The notes below the pieces were generated by a model, which made no database searches, was not told the DNA's origin, and saw only the letters and a program-made list of their open reading frames with translations. Shown piece by piece: positions 8,991 through 19,477 of a stretch of DNA of 64,000 nucleotides. Numbering within the stretch: the first letter of the stretch is position 1; each line of letters opens with the position of its first letter. Source of the stretch: Mauremys mutica (Eukaryota; Chordata; Testudines; Geoemydidae); the NCBI RefSeq assembly GCF_020497125.1, contig NC_059094.1:3885733-3949732 (forward strand), given 5' to 3'. Position numbers and translations under genes: made by a program.

Positions 8991-10865
8991 GGCAGCCAAG
9001 ACCAGTAACTGCTCTGAAAACCGTTGGCCTGTGCATTTTGCTGGTGATGTAGAAATGTTCCATGACAATTGCAATGGGTGGGACTCCAAGTTCTAAGCCT
9101 CTCTCCTGGTGCAGGATTTCACAGCATGTTTCCTTGGGACAGCAACATTCTCACTCATGAGCTTTTGCCATCTCTTTCATTCAGCTGGTCCTAGCTTGGG
9201 AGCCCTGATACTGTGTGTGCTGCACACCCAGGCGGCTGGGCTGGCAGCCAGCACCAGGGCACATGGACATCTGACTGCATGCCAGCTGACGGCTGCTGGT
9301 CTGGTTTGGGTTCTACACTGTGTCTGGAGACACTGAGCATGTGGTGGTGGCTTTGCATGGCCATGAGGTCTCTCAGCCCCTGGGAATGCTGGGCAGACAC
9401 TGCACACAGTCTCTGGGAGAAGGGCCCCTTGCTGTGCTCTCCCAGTGAGCCCACTTGCCAAGCCAAGAGTGACGTTAATGGGCTAGAAAAGCTGATGGCC
9501 CAGCTCTGTGGCTAGAGCGGTCACCCCCCATTGGGGTTTGAATGTGACGGGGAAGGTGTAAAGAGAGGGGGTGCTCAGGAAGATGGGCCCATGAAGCATC
9601 AGCCATCCCAGTGTATTGTGAACCCTGGGGGGAACTGCCATGTGAGCTCTGTAGTGCTCTGTGCTTTCAGCATTTGGGCTGTGCAATGTGGGAGGCCTTG
9701 TATCCCTGTGTGATCCAGTGGAGCACTCGGTGTTATCTCTGCTGCATGAGCTAAGCTAACCAGGGAGACAAATGAAGGAGGACATTGCCTGCAAAGTGCT
9801 GCAGGTGGGGAGTAGGAGAGCCCTGTATCCTCGAGCTGCTTTCTCTGGGTTAAACAATATTAACTCGTTTGAAGAAACAGCTACAGAAAGGAGCAGATGA
9901 GACAGTTTGGAGGGATCACAAATATCCGACCTGTGGGGATGGAGTGATAAAACATATTGGTTTCCATGAGTAAATCCCAAAGCGCGTCACCCTCTTTCCC
10001 CTCCTGCACGGTGGCTCTAGATAACAGAACCCAGGGCTGATTTCCTGACCTCACTATCTTTGTCATAAAAAACCAACAGCAGCAGTTTATAAGCAAACCA
10101 AAAACAAAACGAAACAAACAACAGCCGAGAGCTGCTATTCTGAGTGGCAATGAAACCTGTGGCTTTCCCAGCTTGGCGTTTCACTTCTGGTTTGCAAGAA
10201 TCCAGGAAGCCTCAGAAACAAAACTCGCTGTTTGCTTTGCAAGAAAGGAAGGAAAGTTAAGCTCTCCCCTAAATTACAGCAATTCAGGGCTTAGATCCCA
10301 CAGGGCAGCCAGGAACCTGAGCCCAGGATCTCTCCTCTCCTCCTCATGGCAGCTCATTCTGTCTCTGCCCCAGGCTTTTCCTTATTGTTCTCACTGGAGA
10401 ACCCCTGGAACTGCCCACCCAGCCAATGGACTCATGTCTATTCACCCTGCACATCAACAGAGTCAGGGCTCCCCGTGGGACCTGGGGACCCTTGGCCTCG
10501 CCTTTCGTATGTGTGGCGGGGGTTGAGGTGCAGCTCTCCATTCTGCCACTACACATGAGGGCAGCCACGTGACAGCAGGAGTTGGGCTGGGCTGCAAGGA
10601 GGGAGGTCACCAAGAGCTCGCCCTGTGCTTCTGATTGTCTACTGCTAGTGGCCATTGGACGGGACTAACCACCTTAAAGGGGCACAATACTCCTGCATCT
10701 TCCTCAGGGCAGGGCAGCCTTGCATAGGGACAGGGACAGTCTGATCTGAGCTGCAGCCCTCTAGCTCCTGACAAATTACCAGGGCAGCCCTTGGCTAGGC
10801 AGTTTGGCCCTCTGTGGCCATAGCCGACGGGAGAAGGCCTAGGCCAGGCTTTGAGCTAAAGCGAA
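8991..10865. other. Unassigned sequence
   Basis: No convincing gene. ORFs reach 117 codons (10173-10526, +) without family features. Near 9497-9560 the plus strand has GTGGCTAGAGCGGTC and GGGGTTTGAATG, a weak tRNA-SINE-like A/B box pair, too degenerate to call. Confidence 0.35.
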
Positions 10866-11334
10866 CTATGATTGAGGGGAGATATGATTGAGGTCTATCA
10901 AACCATGACTGGTGTGGAGAAAGTAGATAAGGAAGTGTTGTTTACTACTTCTCATAACATAAGAACTAGGTGTCACCAAATGAAATCAATAGGCAGTAGG
11001 TTTAAAACAAGTACAAGAAAGTATTTCTTCACACAACACGCAGTCAATCTGTGGAACTCCTTGCCAGAGGATGTTGTGAAGGCCAAGACCATAACTGGGT
11101 TCAAAAAAGAGCTAGATAAATTCATGGAGGATAGGTCCATCAAGGGCTATTAGCCAGGATGGGCAAGGATGGTGTTCCTAGCCTCTGTTTGCCAGAAGCT
11201 GGGAATAAGTGACAGGGGATGGATCACTTGATGATTCCCTGTTCTGTTCATTCCCTCTGGGGCACCTGGCACTGGCCACTGTTGGTAGACAGGATATATG
11301 GATCTTTGGTCTGACCCAGTAGGGCTGTTCTCAT
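10866..11334 (+). mobile_element. CR1 3' fragment of the TTCTTATG-tail lineage
   Basis: This is the 3' end of a CR1 related to the copy at 30140-32728. It encodes [16 protein letters not shown] and [24 protein letters not shown] segments, stops at 11153, then has a 3' UTR with CCCTCTGGGGCACCTGGCAC and GGTCTGACCCAGTAGGGCTG. The terminal octamers are reduced to TTCTCATAC. It is 5'-truncated just before the ERL...LRGDM block. Confidence 0.88.
10872..11153 (+). pseudogene. CR1 ORF2 C-terminal fragment (93 codons)
   Basis: The open frame [18 protein letters not shown] ... FKKELDKFMEDRSIKGY is the last part of a CR1 ORF2 protein and aligns by eye to the C-terminus of the 825-codon frame at 30044-32521. 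The start Met is internal to the family. It has no enzymatic domain. Confidence 0.85.
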
Positions 11335-13084
11335 ACAAAGAGCTGCTGTTGGCCAGAGAGGCGCAGGGTCAGTTTGGAGGTGATCAGGGCCCCCTGGGCT
11401 AGGCAAGTTCAATGTGCACTGGGGAGCATCTCACTGCTTGTCATGAACATTTTACCAAGTGGCTTTGGTTGCTCTAAGATGCTGCGGTTCTGAGGGAGAG
11501 GAACAAGGAATTTGCCGTGCTGCCTGCTGCCATAGGTAGCGCGTGCTTCCCATAGTGACTTCACAGGAGGCTCTCACAGATCAGTGTAAATCCCATTGCA
11601 GCAGCCCAGGAGCCTAGGGGCCTGGCACCTGGCAGTGTTTACGTGTTCTTAGAGTCACATCTCGAGACTCCTGCTGTTGGCTGTTGCCCTGGGCTGCCCT
11701 CTGACACACAGGCAACAGCAACTTCATTCCCCAGTTTTGTTGCATGGCTGATGTGCACTTCCAGAGCTGGTGCGGAAGGTCTAGATTAATCAAGATCCAG
11801 CACTGAGGGGTGAGGAGCCTGGGGATGGAGGCAGGACATCTCATCCTCGCCAAGAGTATGAAGCCAATTCCAAGCTGCCCACCTGGACAAATTCCCTTGG
11901 CTCCTCCACTTGAAAGCAAAGTGGGGAGTGCCAGCAAACCCAGCCTCCTGGGAAGGAAACCTCTCTCTGGGCAGCAAGAGAGAGCCAGCTCCATCCAACC
12001 CCAGCTGGGCTCATCACATCAGCCCCTGCCATTGGCATGGGGCTAGTCGATTTCAGAAATGCCACCAGCCCTGGCTGTGCAATCTTGGGGGTTTTGCAAG
12101 CACCAGCACTGACAGAATAAGCAGTTAAACAAATATTATCTCCTGCTGTAGCGTTGTTATTGTGGGCCACAAACCACAGGCAGCTTGGCCCAGCTCCAGG
12201 AACAAGAAGCAGTGAAGAGCCCTGTGTAATTATTCCCAGGTTAGCACTTATCTCTGAGATGCAGCACCAGGTATGAGTCTCTCCCAAGAAAAGATGGCGA
12301 GACAATGGCTAGCAGGCAAATACCAGGCCACCTCAGCACAGTGTTTGCCAGCAGGAGAGAGGGCCATGGAAATGTGCTTGCTCTGGGCAGTGCTCCAGGA
12401 GCAGCTCGTCTATAGTTCCCAGAACCCAGCCAGAGGGACTCAGGCCAGCATCTAAGCAGGTAGGTGCATTCATCACCTGGGAAACAGGGGAGCTTGCTGC
12501 AAGGAGGGGGCATCGTGTACCTGTAGGTAGTCCCCTAGGGCTTCAGCTCTGGGGCAATGTGGACAAAGTAGGGTGAGCCCGCTGGATTAGAGCATTCCTG
12601 CCTCTCGACAAAGCTCTGCATAATACTCGTTTCACTGTCGAAATAATCACACTGCCCCCCATGCTCCTGGTGGACAGATGCTGGTTCGTGACCCTGGCCG
12701 TGTGTGCTTCTACCACAGGGAAGCGCCCAAGCACAGAGCTACAAAACCCTCCAAGGAGACTCTTCGTATTGGTTGTTCCTTTTTCATTACTTTGATGGTG
12801 CTCACTCACATGCAAAGGTGCTGAAAGTAGATAGATTACGTGGAGTAGAAATAGCAGCCAGATGCTTTCTATGAAGCAGTGCAAGTTTTCTTACCCTTCC
12901 AGGTTTCCTACACTGGTGCTTTCAGAGGCCCAGCTACGTTCCAGCATCTCTCTCTGTGAGGCAGTGTCCCGGTGACTGCACCACAAGGAAGGAATTCTCG
13001 TCTCAGCTCATTCAGACTTGGCAGGCCAATGCAGAAAATTTTCCTGCTCCGCCAAATCTGGCAGTTAGTTGATTTTGTGATCTA
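11335..13084. other. Unassigned sequence
   Basis: There are several mutually overlapping ORFs (up to 154 codons at 12305-11841, -) but no conserved domain, splice-bounded exon pattern or repeat family that I can name. I see nothing supportable here. Confidence 0.35.
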
Positions 13085-13215
13085 GTCCACAGTGCGAGGG
13101 TGGAGGGAGGGCTCAAAGGTCAGGGTACTTGCCCCGGGGGGTGGGAGGCCTGGCTTTAATGCCCAGCTCTGGGACAAACATGGTGTATGACCTAGGGCAC
13201 GTCACCTAGGGCTGG
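13085..13215 (+). repeat. MIR/CORE-SINE-like relic
   Basis: The plus strand gives TGGCTTTAATGCCCAGCTCT and GTGTATGACCTAGGGCACGT followed by CACCTAGG. These match the B-box/core layout of MIR-like SINEs (CTGGCTCTGCC...TGTGTGACCTTGGGCAAGTCAC). Heavily diverged. Confidence 0.55.
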
Positions 13216-13534
13216 ATTCACTAGGGGGACTCAGTTGCTGCTACATTCAGCACTGCAATGCTCAGCACCTAAGTGGCCTGGAATTCACGGACCCAGGTTC
13301 CTCATGTAATGTATGGGGAGAGATTCAATGCAGGAGCTGCCTATGCCAGCCAATGTGAAACCCTGAACCCGGCCCCTCAAAAGCGGTGTAGCACCTTGCT
13401 CTGCTTGGGATTCATGACTGAGAGTTCTCTCCTGTAGGTGGGCACCTCAGCTGCACAAGCGATTTCTTGTGGAACCCCCTGGCCCCATTATAGCCAATAG
13501 CCCAGGGGGCAGGGCACGCTGCTGGTCGAGAGAG

Positions 13535-13630
13535 AACTGATTTCCAAGCCCTGCCTGCCTGACTTGGAGCAGAGACTGGAACCCACAGCCCTTCCCTCCC
13601 AGGTCCATGCTCTAACCACCAGGCTGCAGT
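13535..13630 (-). repeat. tRNA-derived SINE relic
   Basis: The minus strand reads GCCTGGTGGTTAGAGCATGG (A box) and, about 25 bases on, GTGGGTTCCAGTCTC (B box). This is a tRNA-like pol III promoter. No tRNA cloverleaf can be closed, so it is not a tRNA gene. Confidence 0.6.
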
Positions 13631-13789
13631 ATGGGTGTCTCTCAATCCTGTCTGTTCCACTTTGATTAAATATTCCTTCATTTACAGAGAGAAACTCTAT
13701 GGCCCAGTGCCTGGGGAACCCCTGGGGGTGAGAGACTCCCCTCTACTCCAAAGCATAATTAATTATTTGTACGCAGTGGAACAGCTTCC

Positions 13790-13925
13790 ATAGGAGAGCT
13801 TGTAAGAGCTCCTCGGCCCTCTCCTGTGACACAGGAGAGCCAAGGTCAAATCCCTTTGCCAGTTCAGACGGGGGGGCTGAACCTGGGTCGCTGACCTCCC
13901 AGCTAAGTGCGCTACACACTGGGGA
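13790..13925 (-). repeat. tRNA-derived SINE relic
   Basis: The minus strand reads TGTGTAGCGCACTTAGCTGG then CGACCCAGGTTCAGCCC, spaced like A and B boxes. It is the second such relic within 400 bases. Not a functional tRNA. Confidence 0.5.
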
Positions 13926-14625
13926 CCCCTTCTCCAGTAGTTCTGTGTGCAGTTACTGTGCTCTGAGACCCCCTACCAGACTGGGCCCACAGGCGACACA
14001 GGCAGGGTAACACCTAGTCTGAGGCTCCAGCTGGGGCTTAGGCGTGAGGTACCTTGGAGCCTGCACTGAGGTGGTGGTGCACACGCTCACTGGCAGACGC
14101 CTGGAGCCTGGTGGCAATGTAGGCAGTTAGGGATTTGAAGCACCTGCAGGGTGGTGAGAGGATCCTCGTGGTGCCTAGAGTGGCAGTTAGGTGCATTTTG
14201 TGGCTCTAGTCCTTCGTTTCTCTGTGCTTAGTGCCCATCTGTAACGGACAATAGGCCTGCCCTTCTTCAGGGTGATAAATACGCAGGGCGCTTCAGTTTC
14301 TGTTTTGATTTTATTTAATTTTCCCCAGGAATTGATCAGTGTTTATTACCAACAACAAAAACTGGGGAAAATCAGTGCAAAAAGCTATAAATAAGTTTTC
14401 TGGGTAAATATCGGGGTTTATTTTGGTGGACGGAAAGAAAGGGCAGGAAGTATTCAGCAGATTAATGCTTCGAATTCCATTCAGCAGTGTGGTTTGCTGC
14501 AGAACTAAACCAGAACTCAGAACACAATGCTGCCACCTCTGAGTTTAAGAAAACAATAGATCTCTAATGCCCAAATAAAACTTTTCATTTGAATAAACAG
14601 GTTACTGTTGTAGACTTAGCACTAG
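13926..14625. other. Unassigned sequence
   Basis: No gene-like frame. Composition shifts from GC-rich to AT-rich around 14280. Nothing recognisable. Confidence 0.35.
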
Positions 14626-14687
14626 TCGGGGGTTGGACTAGATGACCTCCTGAGGTCCCTTCCAACCCTGAGATTCTATGATTCTAT
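14626..14687 (+). mobile_element. CR1 3' tail fragment (about 60 bases)
   Basis: GGGGGTTGGACTAGATGACC continues to CCAACCCTGAGATTCTATGA and TTCTAT. This is the very end of a CR1 3' UTR with its octamer tail; the rest was lost by extreme 5' truncation. Confidence 0.88.
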
Positions 14688-15775
14688 CGCCTATAAATAT
14701 TTACATTTAATAATTGGGCCACACCATTTGCAGCGCGTACTCTCAACTTCATCCTTTTCTCCTGTTTTTTTTTTTAATTTTGAATACTTCCTTGTGTTCT
14801 GAAACGTATTGTGATACAGATTTCCATTTTCTTCCCCTTTTAGTGTGTCAGATCTTTAAACTGTTATCTGCTAACAGCTTGAAATGTGTATGTTGTGGGC
14901 ATGAGATTCATCAGTACGTTCAGATGCACATCACTTCAGAGCTTGCATGTTTTCCTGTTTGTTTATTGTGTGTATCTTCTAGCCTAATACTTACTTCAAT
15001 AGGCAGTGTTGCATATATACACAGACTAATGTATTATCCTAATATCTCATGCAATGTATTATATTTTCCTAATAAAACAATCATTTTTTTATATGTTTGA
15101 ATGATACAAAAGTAGGGTGAAAATCAGAAAAAAATGAGTAATACTTTTTGTAACACCTGGGAATTTTTCTGTAAAAATTGGTTTAAACTGAAAATGAAGG
15201 GGCTGATAAATACATTAAAGATTGTTTTGTGACACAGTCCCTAGTATGCTGCACTGCTAAGCTGTGGATACCAGAGCATGAAATCAGGCAGTTTGCATCG
15301 ATACCGCATGCTAGCATATCATGAACTCAACAGAACACGCATTTCCTACAACAGAAATGGCAACACACTGATGGAAGTTGATTCTAGTGATAGGGGTTGT
15401 TGCTTGGTGCAAGTTACCCAGAAGTTACTCTTTGATTCTTGGAATTTCTCACAGCCCAACAAGTCAAAGAGAGCAGTCATTCGTTAGGTCTTTGTGCCAG
15501 TATGTACAGTGCATGATGCTTCTGAAAGCCTACAAAGCCCTGCTTGGCTAGTGCTGCCAATGACCAAAATGCTTCTTGGCATTTTTCCTCTGAGAAAAAT
15601 GACAGTATTTTTTGTGAAAATTAAAAACTCTATTTGGAGAGTTTCCATTGAGTACCCACATACAGTGCTCATCTGGCACACGGCAGAGTGCAGTATGGCT
15701 GTATCACACTTTCACTGCTGGGCTCTAAGGGAAGACATTGAGCCATCATGCCGACAGTTTGTTTGGTTACCCACC
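14688..15775. other. AT-rich unassigned sequence
   Basis: AT-rich. The longest frame (14714-15100, +, 128 codons) encodes a hydrophobic, Cys-rich stretch without family features; poly-T and AT-rich codons explain its hydrophobicity. I do not call it a gene. Confidence 0.35.
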
Positions 15776-16150
15776 TGTGATGGGTTCAGTCACAGAGCCC
15801 CCCTTGGAACTGTTACCTGATGTGCCCATTTTCCCTGCCAGCGTGGGTCTCCAGAACCCTGCCTCATTGAGCCAGACATGCTAGCCTGCTGCAATACAGA
15901 CCCAGGTCTGTCCATACCCCCAAAGTTTCAGACTTTAACCAAAAACCGCTCAGCAGGTCACCTATCTCCAGCACCCAGTTCCTAATGGGATCCAAACCCC
16001 AAATAAATCCGTTTTACTCTGTATAAAGCTTATACAAGGTAAACTCATACATTGTCCACCCTCTATAACACTGATCGAGAGATATGCACAGCTGTTTGCT
16101 CCCCCAGGTATTAATCACTTACTCTGGGTTTGTCAATAAACAAAAGTAAT

Positions 16151-16156
16151 TTTATT
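16151..16156 (-). terminator. LTR poly(A) signal (minus strand)
   Basis: The minus strand reads TACTTAATAAAATTAC. It sits about 290 bases after the TATA box of the same LTR and recurs at 63343-63348 in the second copy. Confidence 0.6.
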
Positions 16157-16442
16157 AAGTATAAAAAGTAGGATTTAAGTGGTTCCAAGTAATAACAGAC
16201 AGAACAAAGTATGTTATCAAGCAAAATAAAACAAAACACGCAAGTCTAAGACTAATACATTAAAAAACTGATTACAGGTAAAATCTCACTCTCAGAGATG
16301 TTCCAATAGGCTTCTTTCACAGACTAGACTCCTTCCTAGTCTGGGCCCAATCCTTTCCCCTGGTACAGTCCTTGTTAGTTCCAGCTCAGGCAGTAACTAG
16401 GGGTTTTTCATGACTACAGCCTCCTTTGTTCTCTTCCACCCC

Positions 16443-16450
16443 CTTTTATA
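16443..16450 (-). promoter_or_regulatory. LTR TATA box (minus strand)
   Basis: The minus strand reads CAAAGCTATAAAAGGGGG. The match to TATAAAAG is exact. The corresponding position in the second copy near 63651 has decayed to TGTAAAAG. Confidence 0.6.
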
Positions 16451-17052
16451 GCTTTGACACAAGGCGGGAATCTTTTGTCTCTCTGGGTCCCTACCTCTCT
16501 TCTAAATGGAAAAGCACTAGGTTTAAGATGGATTCCAGTTCAGGTGACATGATCACATGTCACCGTAAGACCTACTTCTTCATCATCTAGGAGCTGGCTG
16601 ACAAGTACACAGGAAGGCTTGCAGGTAAACAAACCCATTCACAGTTCATTGATTCTGAAGCACCCTTAATGGCTTCCACTTAATCTGTTTACATCAGTAA
16701 TACAAGTTTATGTCTTATTCTCCTAACTTCAGACATAGAAATAATACATGCAAACAAATAGGATGAACACACTCAGTAGATTATAACCTTTGGAATGATA
16801 CCTTACAAAAGATCTTTTTCATAAAGCATAATCCAGTTACATTATATTCACATTCAAAGCATATTTTCATAAAACATTATGAAGTGCAAGTCACACCCCC
16901 ATGTAAGGATAAGGCCTTTTCCTGTAGCCATATCGTAATGTCTGAGGACTTTGTCTACAGCCATATTAGGAGAGCAGCTGCCATTAGCTAAGAAGCAGAA
17001 AGACACATCCTCACATTCCATCTAAATTACATTAAAACAATGTAATATCAGG

Positions 17053-17993
17053 CTGTTAAGAAGGCAATCCTGTCCTAATAGCACCCACCATCACCAGATA
17101 AAGAAACAGATCTTAAAATGGTTAAAGAAAACTTTGTTTGATGGTGTCTGTCTGGCAAGAAATCACTTATCAACAATTGTGATTGTAAAATCTCTACTTC
17201 TATTGTTTTGCCTTTATGGTTCCTACTTCTCTATTGTTTATTTGTATGGTCTCTGTCTGGTTCTTTGATTGTTTCTATTTGTTACACAACTAACATTGCT
17301 AGGTGTAAATCAATTAAGGTGATGAGGTATAATTGGCTAAAGGATTGTTTTACAGTATGTTAGGATTGGTTAGAAAATTGTGCCGTAATATTTTAGTAAA
17401 ATGATTGGCTAAGATATAGCTAAGCAGGATTCAAGTTTCACCATATAAACTGGGGTCCAGGAGGAAGTTCTTGGGAACCAGCTCCAGGACACAGCCCCAA
17501 GATCAGCTGCCAGACCTCAACGCCCTGCCAACCACATTGTGAAGAGTAGAAACTGGAGTCCCCCAGATGGACCTGATCCTGACTGGCCATTAAGAAAAGT
17601 TTATCTGCTTTCTTGGGAGTGGTGAGCATTGTATGCTTAGCATGTGCATTCTGTTTTGGTGATTGTTAATAAATAGAGGTTAAGTAGGATATTACTGTGA
17701 AAGGCTCTTTCACTGGTAAAAGACCCCTCAAATCCACAGAGTGTAAGGTTATACCCTGAGCCTACGGAAGGGTAAGGGTGGGTGCCTAAATTAACAAGGT
17801 TATGCCTGAGCCCTAGGAATGGGGTAAGGGTGGGTGACTTAATGGGAATTACTCGGATCTGGCAAGGGAAGTGAGGGGCTGCATCTAAGTCACCACTGGT
17901 GGAAGCTGCAGTCCAGATCTGGGTTACTGAGAGAGAAGAAATTATGGAAATCCTAAACCAGACCTTGGTGGAGACAGTAAATGCTTCCCTGAC
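17053..17993 (+). mobile_element. Probable LTR-like retroelement segment
   Basis: A plus-strand ATATAAAC box at 17443-17450 is followed 218 bases on by AATAAA at 17668-17673, an LTR-like promoter and poly(A) pair. Downstream is a duplicated 51-base module starting AAGGTTATACCCTGAGCC at 17745 and AAGGTTATGCCTGAGCCC at 17796. Then comes a purine-rich region (GAGAGAGAAGAAATTATGG) that could be leader sequence. I could not fix TG...CA ends or a target duplication, so the boundaries are approximate. No retroviral protein frame is present. Confidence 0.45.
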
Positions 17994-19447
17994 TCCATGA
18001 CTATGGCATCCCTAATGTCCAGACCAACAGGGCCACTGGGGGTGAAGAGCAGGCTGGTGAGTCCAGAATGTCTCTGCTTAGAACCAGAGTTGTGTTCATT
18101 TCACTCTGAGAAGTTCCCTGTTTACCTGGGGAACAAGACTTCTCTAGCTCAACTCAACTGTCTGCCTCCATGGGGACAAGTCTCTGTTGAGGGGACACAA
18201 ATGCACATGCTTCTCAGATAGAGTTTTTGCCAGTTCCACATCACATGGCCACAGAGGTGCTGGGAGCTTCAGCCTTCAACATGAGCAGTGGATCCGTGTC
18301 CCTCCTGGCTAGCAGGAGCGTGGGAGTGCTGGGGCCACAGTAACACTAGCTTGCAGAAGGGGAGGGTGCCAGCTTCTCCCAGACAGGTGGTAACTAGACC
18401 TGTGCTCAACTCTTGGCTTCAGCTGGGAGAACTCTTGTCAGGAGATAAATGTAGCCAGTGACTGTAGCCTTCTTCTGTCTCTGTAAATATACTGACTTTT
18501 TCACAGTTAGTTCAGTCCAGGATGACATGAGCGAACATCACCGTGGCTGTGGGAGGGGAGTGAGAACTAACGTGTCCTCTAGTCTCTGGCTGAGTCCCAC
18601 CTGTTGTCACTAGCACACTTTGCTGCTATGATTTGGGGTCACCGTGGACCCTTTGCTGCTTGCAGCTTCAGGTAGCGGTGTGGACCTGATGTGCCCTGGA
18701 TGCAGACCTCAGCACCATGAGCTGCACCTGAGTCACCTCCAAGCCAGTTTGCTGCAGTGCTCTTGATTAGGGCCAATCTTGGAACGGATGCAGAAGCTGT
18801 GGCTAGTGCAGAGCACAGCAGCTCAGCTCCTCCATGGGACGAGCGGTTCTATATGCATCTCACCAGCCTTCTGTGCTGCTTTGCACATTTGCAGGTAGAT
18901 TCTTGAAAGCCACGAATGCCCTGGGTCTCTGTCATCTGGGAAAGCCCTGGCCTTCCCTTGGCCCAGCTCCTGGGACATTGCTCTCCAAGGCTGGGGATAG
19001 GGCTTCCTCAGCTGAGGGCCTTTACCAGCAGAGCCAGCTTCCCCTGGGGGAAGCCAGAGCCTGAGACAGGTGAGCTACAGGGGGTGATGCCAGGCTTGCT
19101 CAGCACGTCAGTAGCACTGGGTAAATAATGAAAAAATACATATATGGATTGAACCATTTCTTAGCAAATTTCCACAAAATCCATCCCGGGATTCTGCCAG
19201 CCCTGCGGAATGGTCAAATGTTTAAAGAAAGAACACAGCTTAGGGTGAATGACCCACTAAAGGGCATGGAAAAGGGCAATATTTGAACCAAGCCATCTAG
19301 TAACTAGCTCTTGTGTCTGGAAACAGAGACTGCCACTGATGGCTAGAGCTGCTTGGAGATCCTTGGACAGAGCCATAGTCTGCTGGGAGTGCACATCTGT
19401 CGAAATGAAGCACTTCCCAATATTGGGCTGATTTAACCAGAATTTTG
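17994..19447. other. Unassigned sequence
   Basis: Short ORFs only (76 codons or fewer). No repeat family recognised. Confidence 0.35.
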
Positions 19448-19477
19448 GTTTTTTTGGGGGGAACCCCCCAAAAAAAC
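19448..19477. repeat. Perfect homopolymer hairpin
   Basis: G, then T7, G6, AA, C6, A7, C: two 14-base arms that pair perfectly around a 2-base loop. The surrounding 19430-19490 stretch is also T/A-run rich. It is not part of any repeat I recognise. Confidence 0.85.

Larger units (their letters stand above)
15776..16895 (-). mobile_element. Solo LTR, 1.12-kb type
   Basis: The unit is bounded by TGTGA (15776-15780) and TCACA (16891-16895), the inverted TG...CA ends of an LTR. On the minus strand a TATAAAAG box lies at 16450-16443 and an AATAAA signal at 16156-16151, about 290 bases downstream, in the correct order for U3-R-U5. Flanking pentamers are CCACC and CCCCC, a 5-bp target duplication with one mismatch. 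No gag, pol or env frame adjoins. A second copy in the same orientation begins at 62947, which confirms the left boundary. The family is unnamed here. Confidence 0.82.

Noticed and set aside
13535..13630. Possible tRNA gene from A- and B-box words
   Set aside because: No acceptor, anticodon or T stems can be formed; it is a tRNA-derived SINE relic.
14714..15100. 128-codon hydrophobic, Cys-rich ORF resembling a small membrane protein
   Set aside because: Hydrophobicity follows from T-rich codons in AT-rich DNA; no signal-peptide layout, conservation evidence or neighbours.
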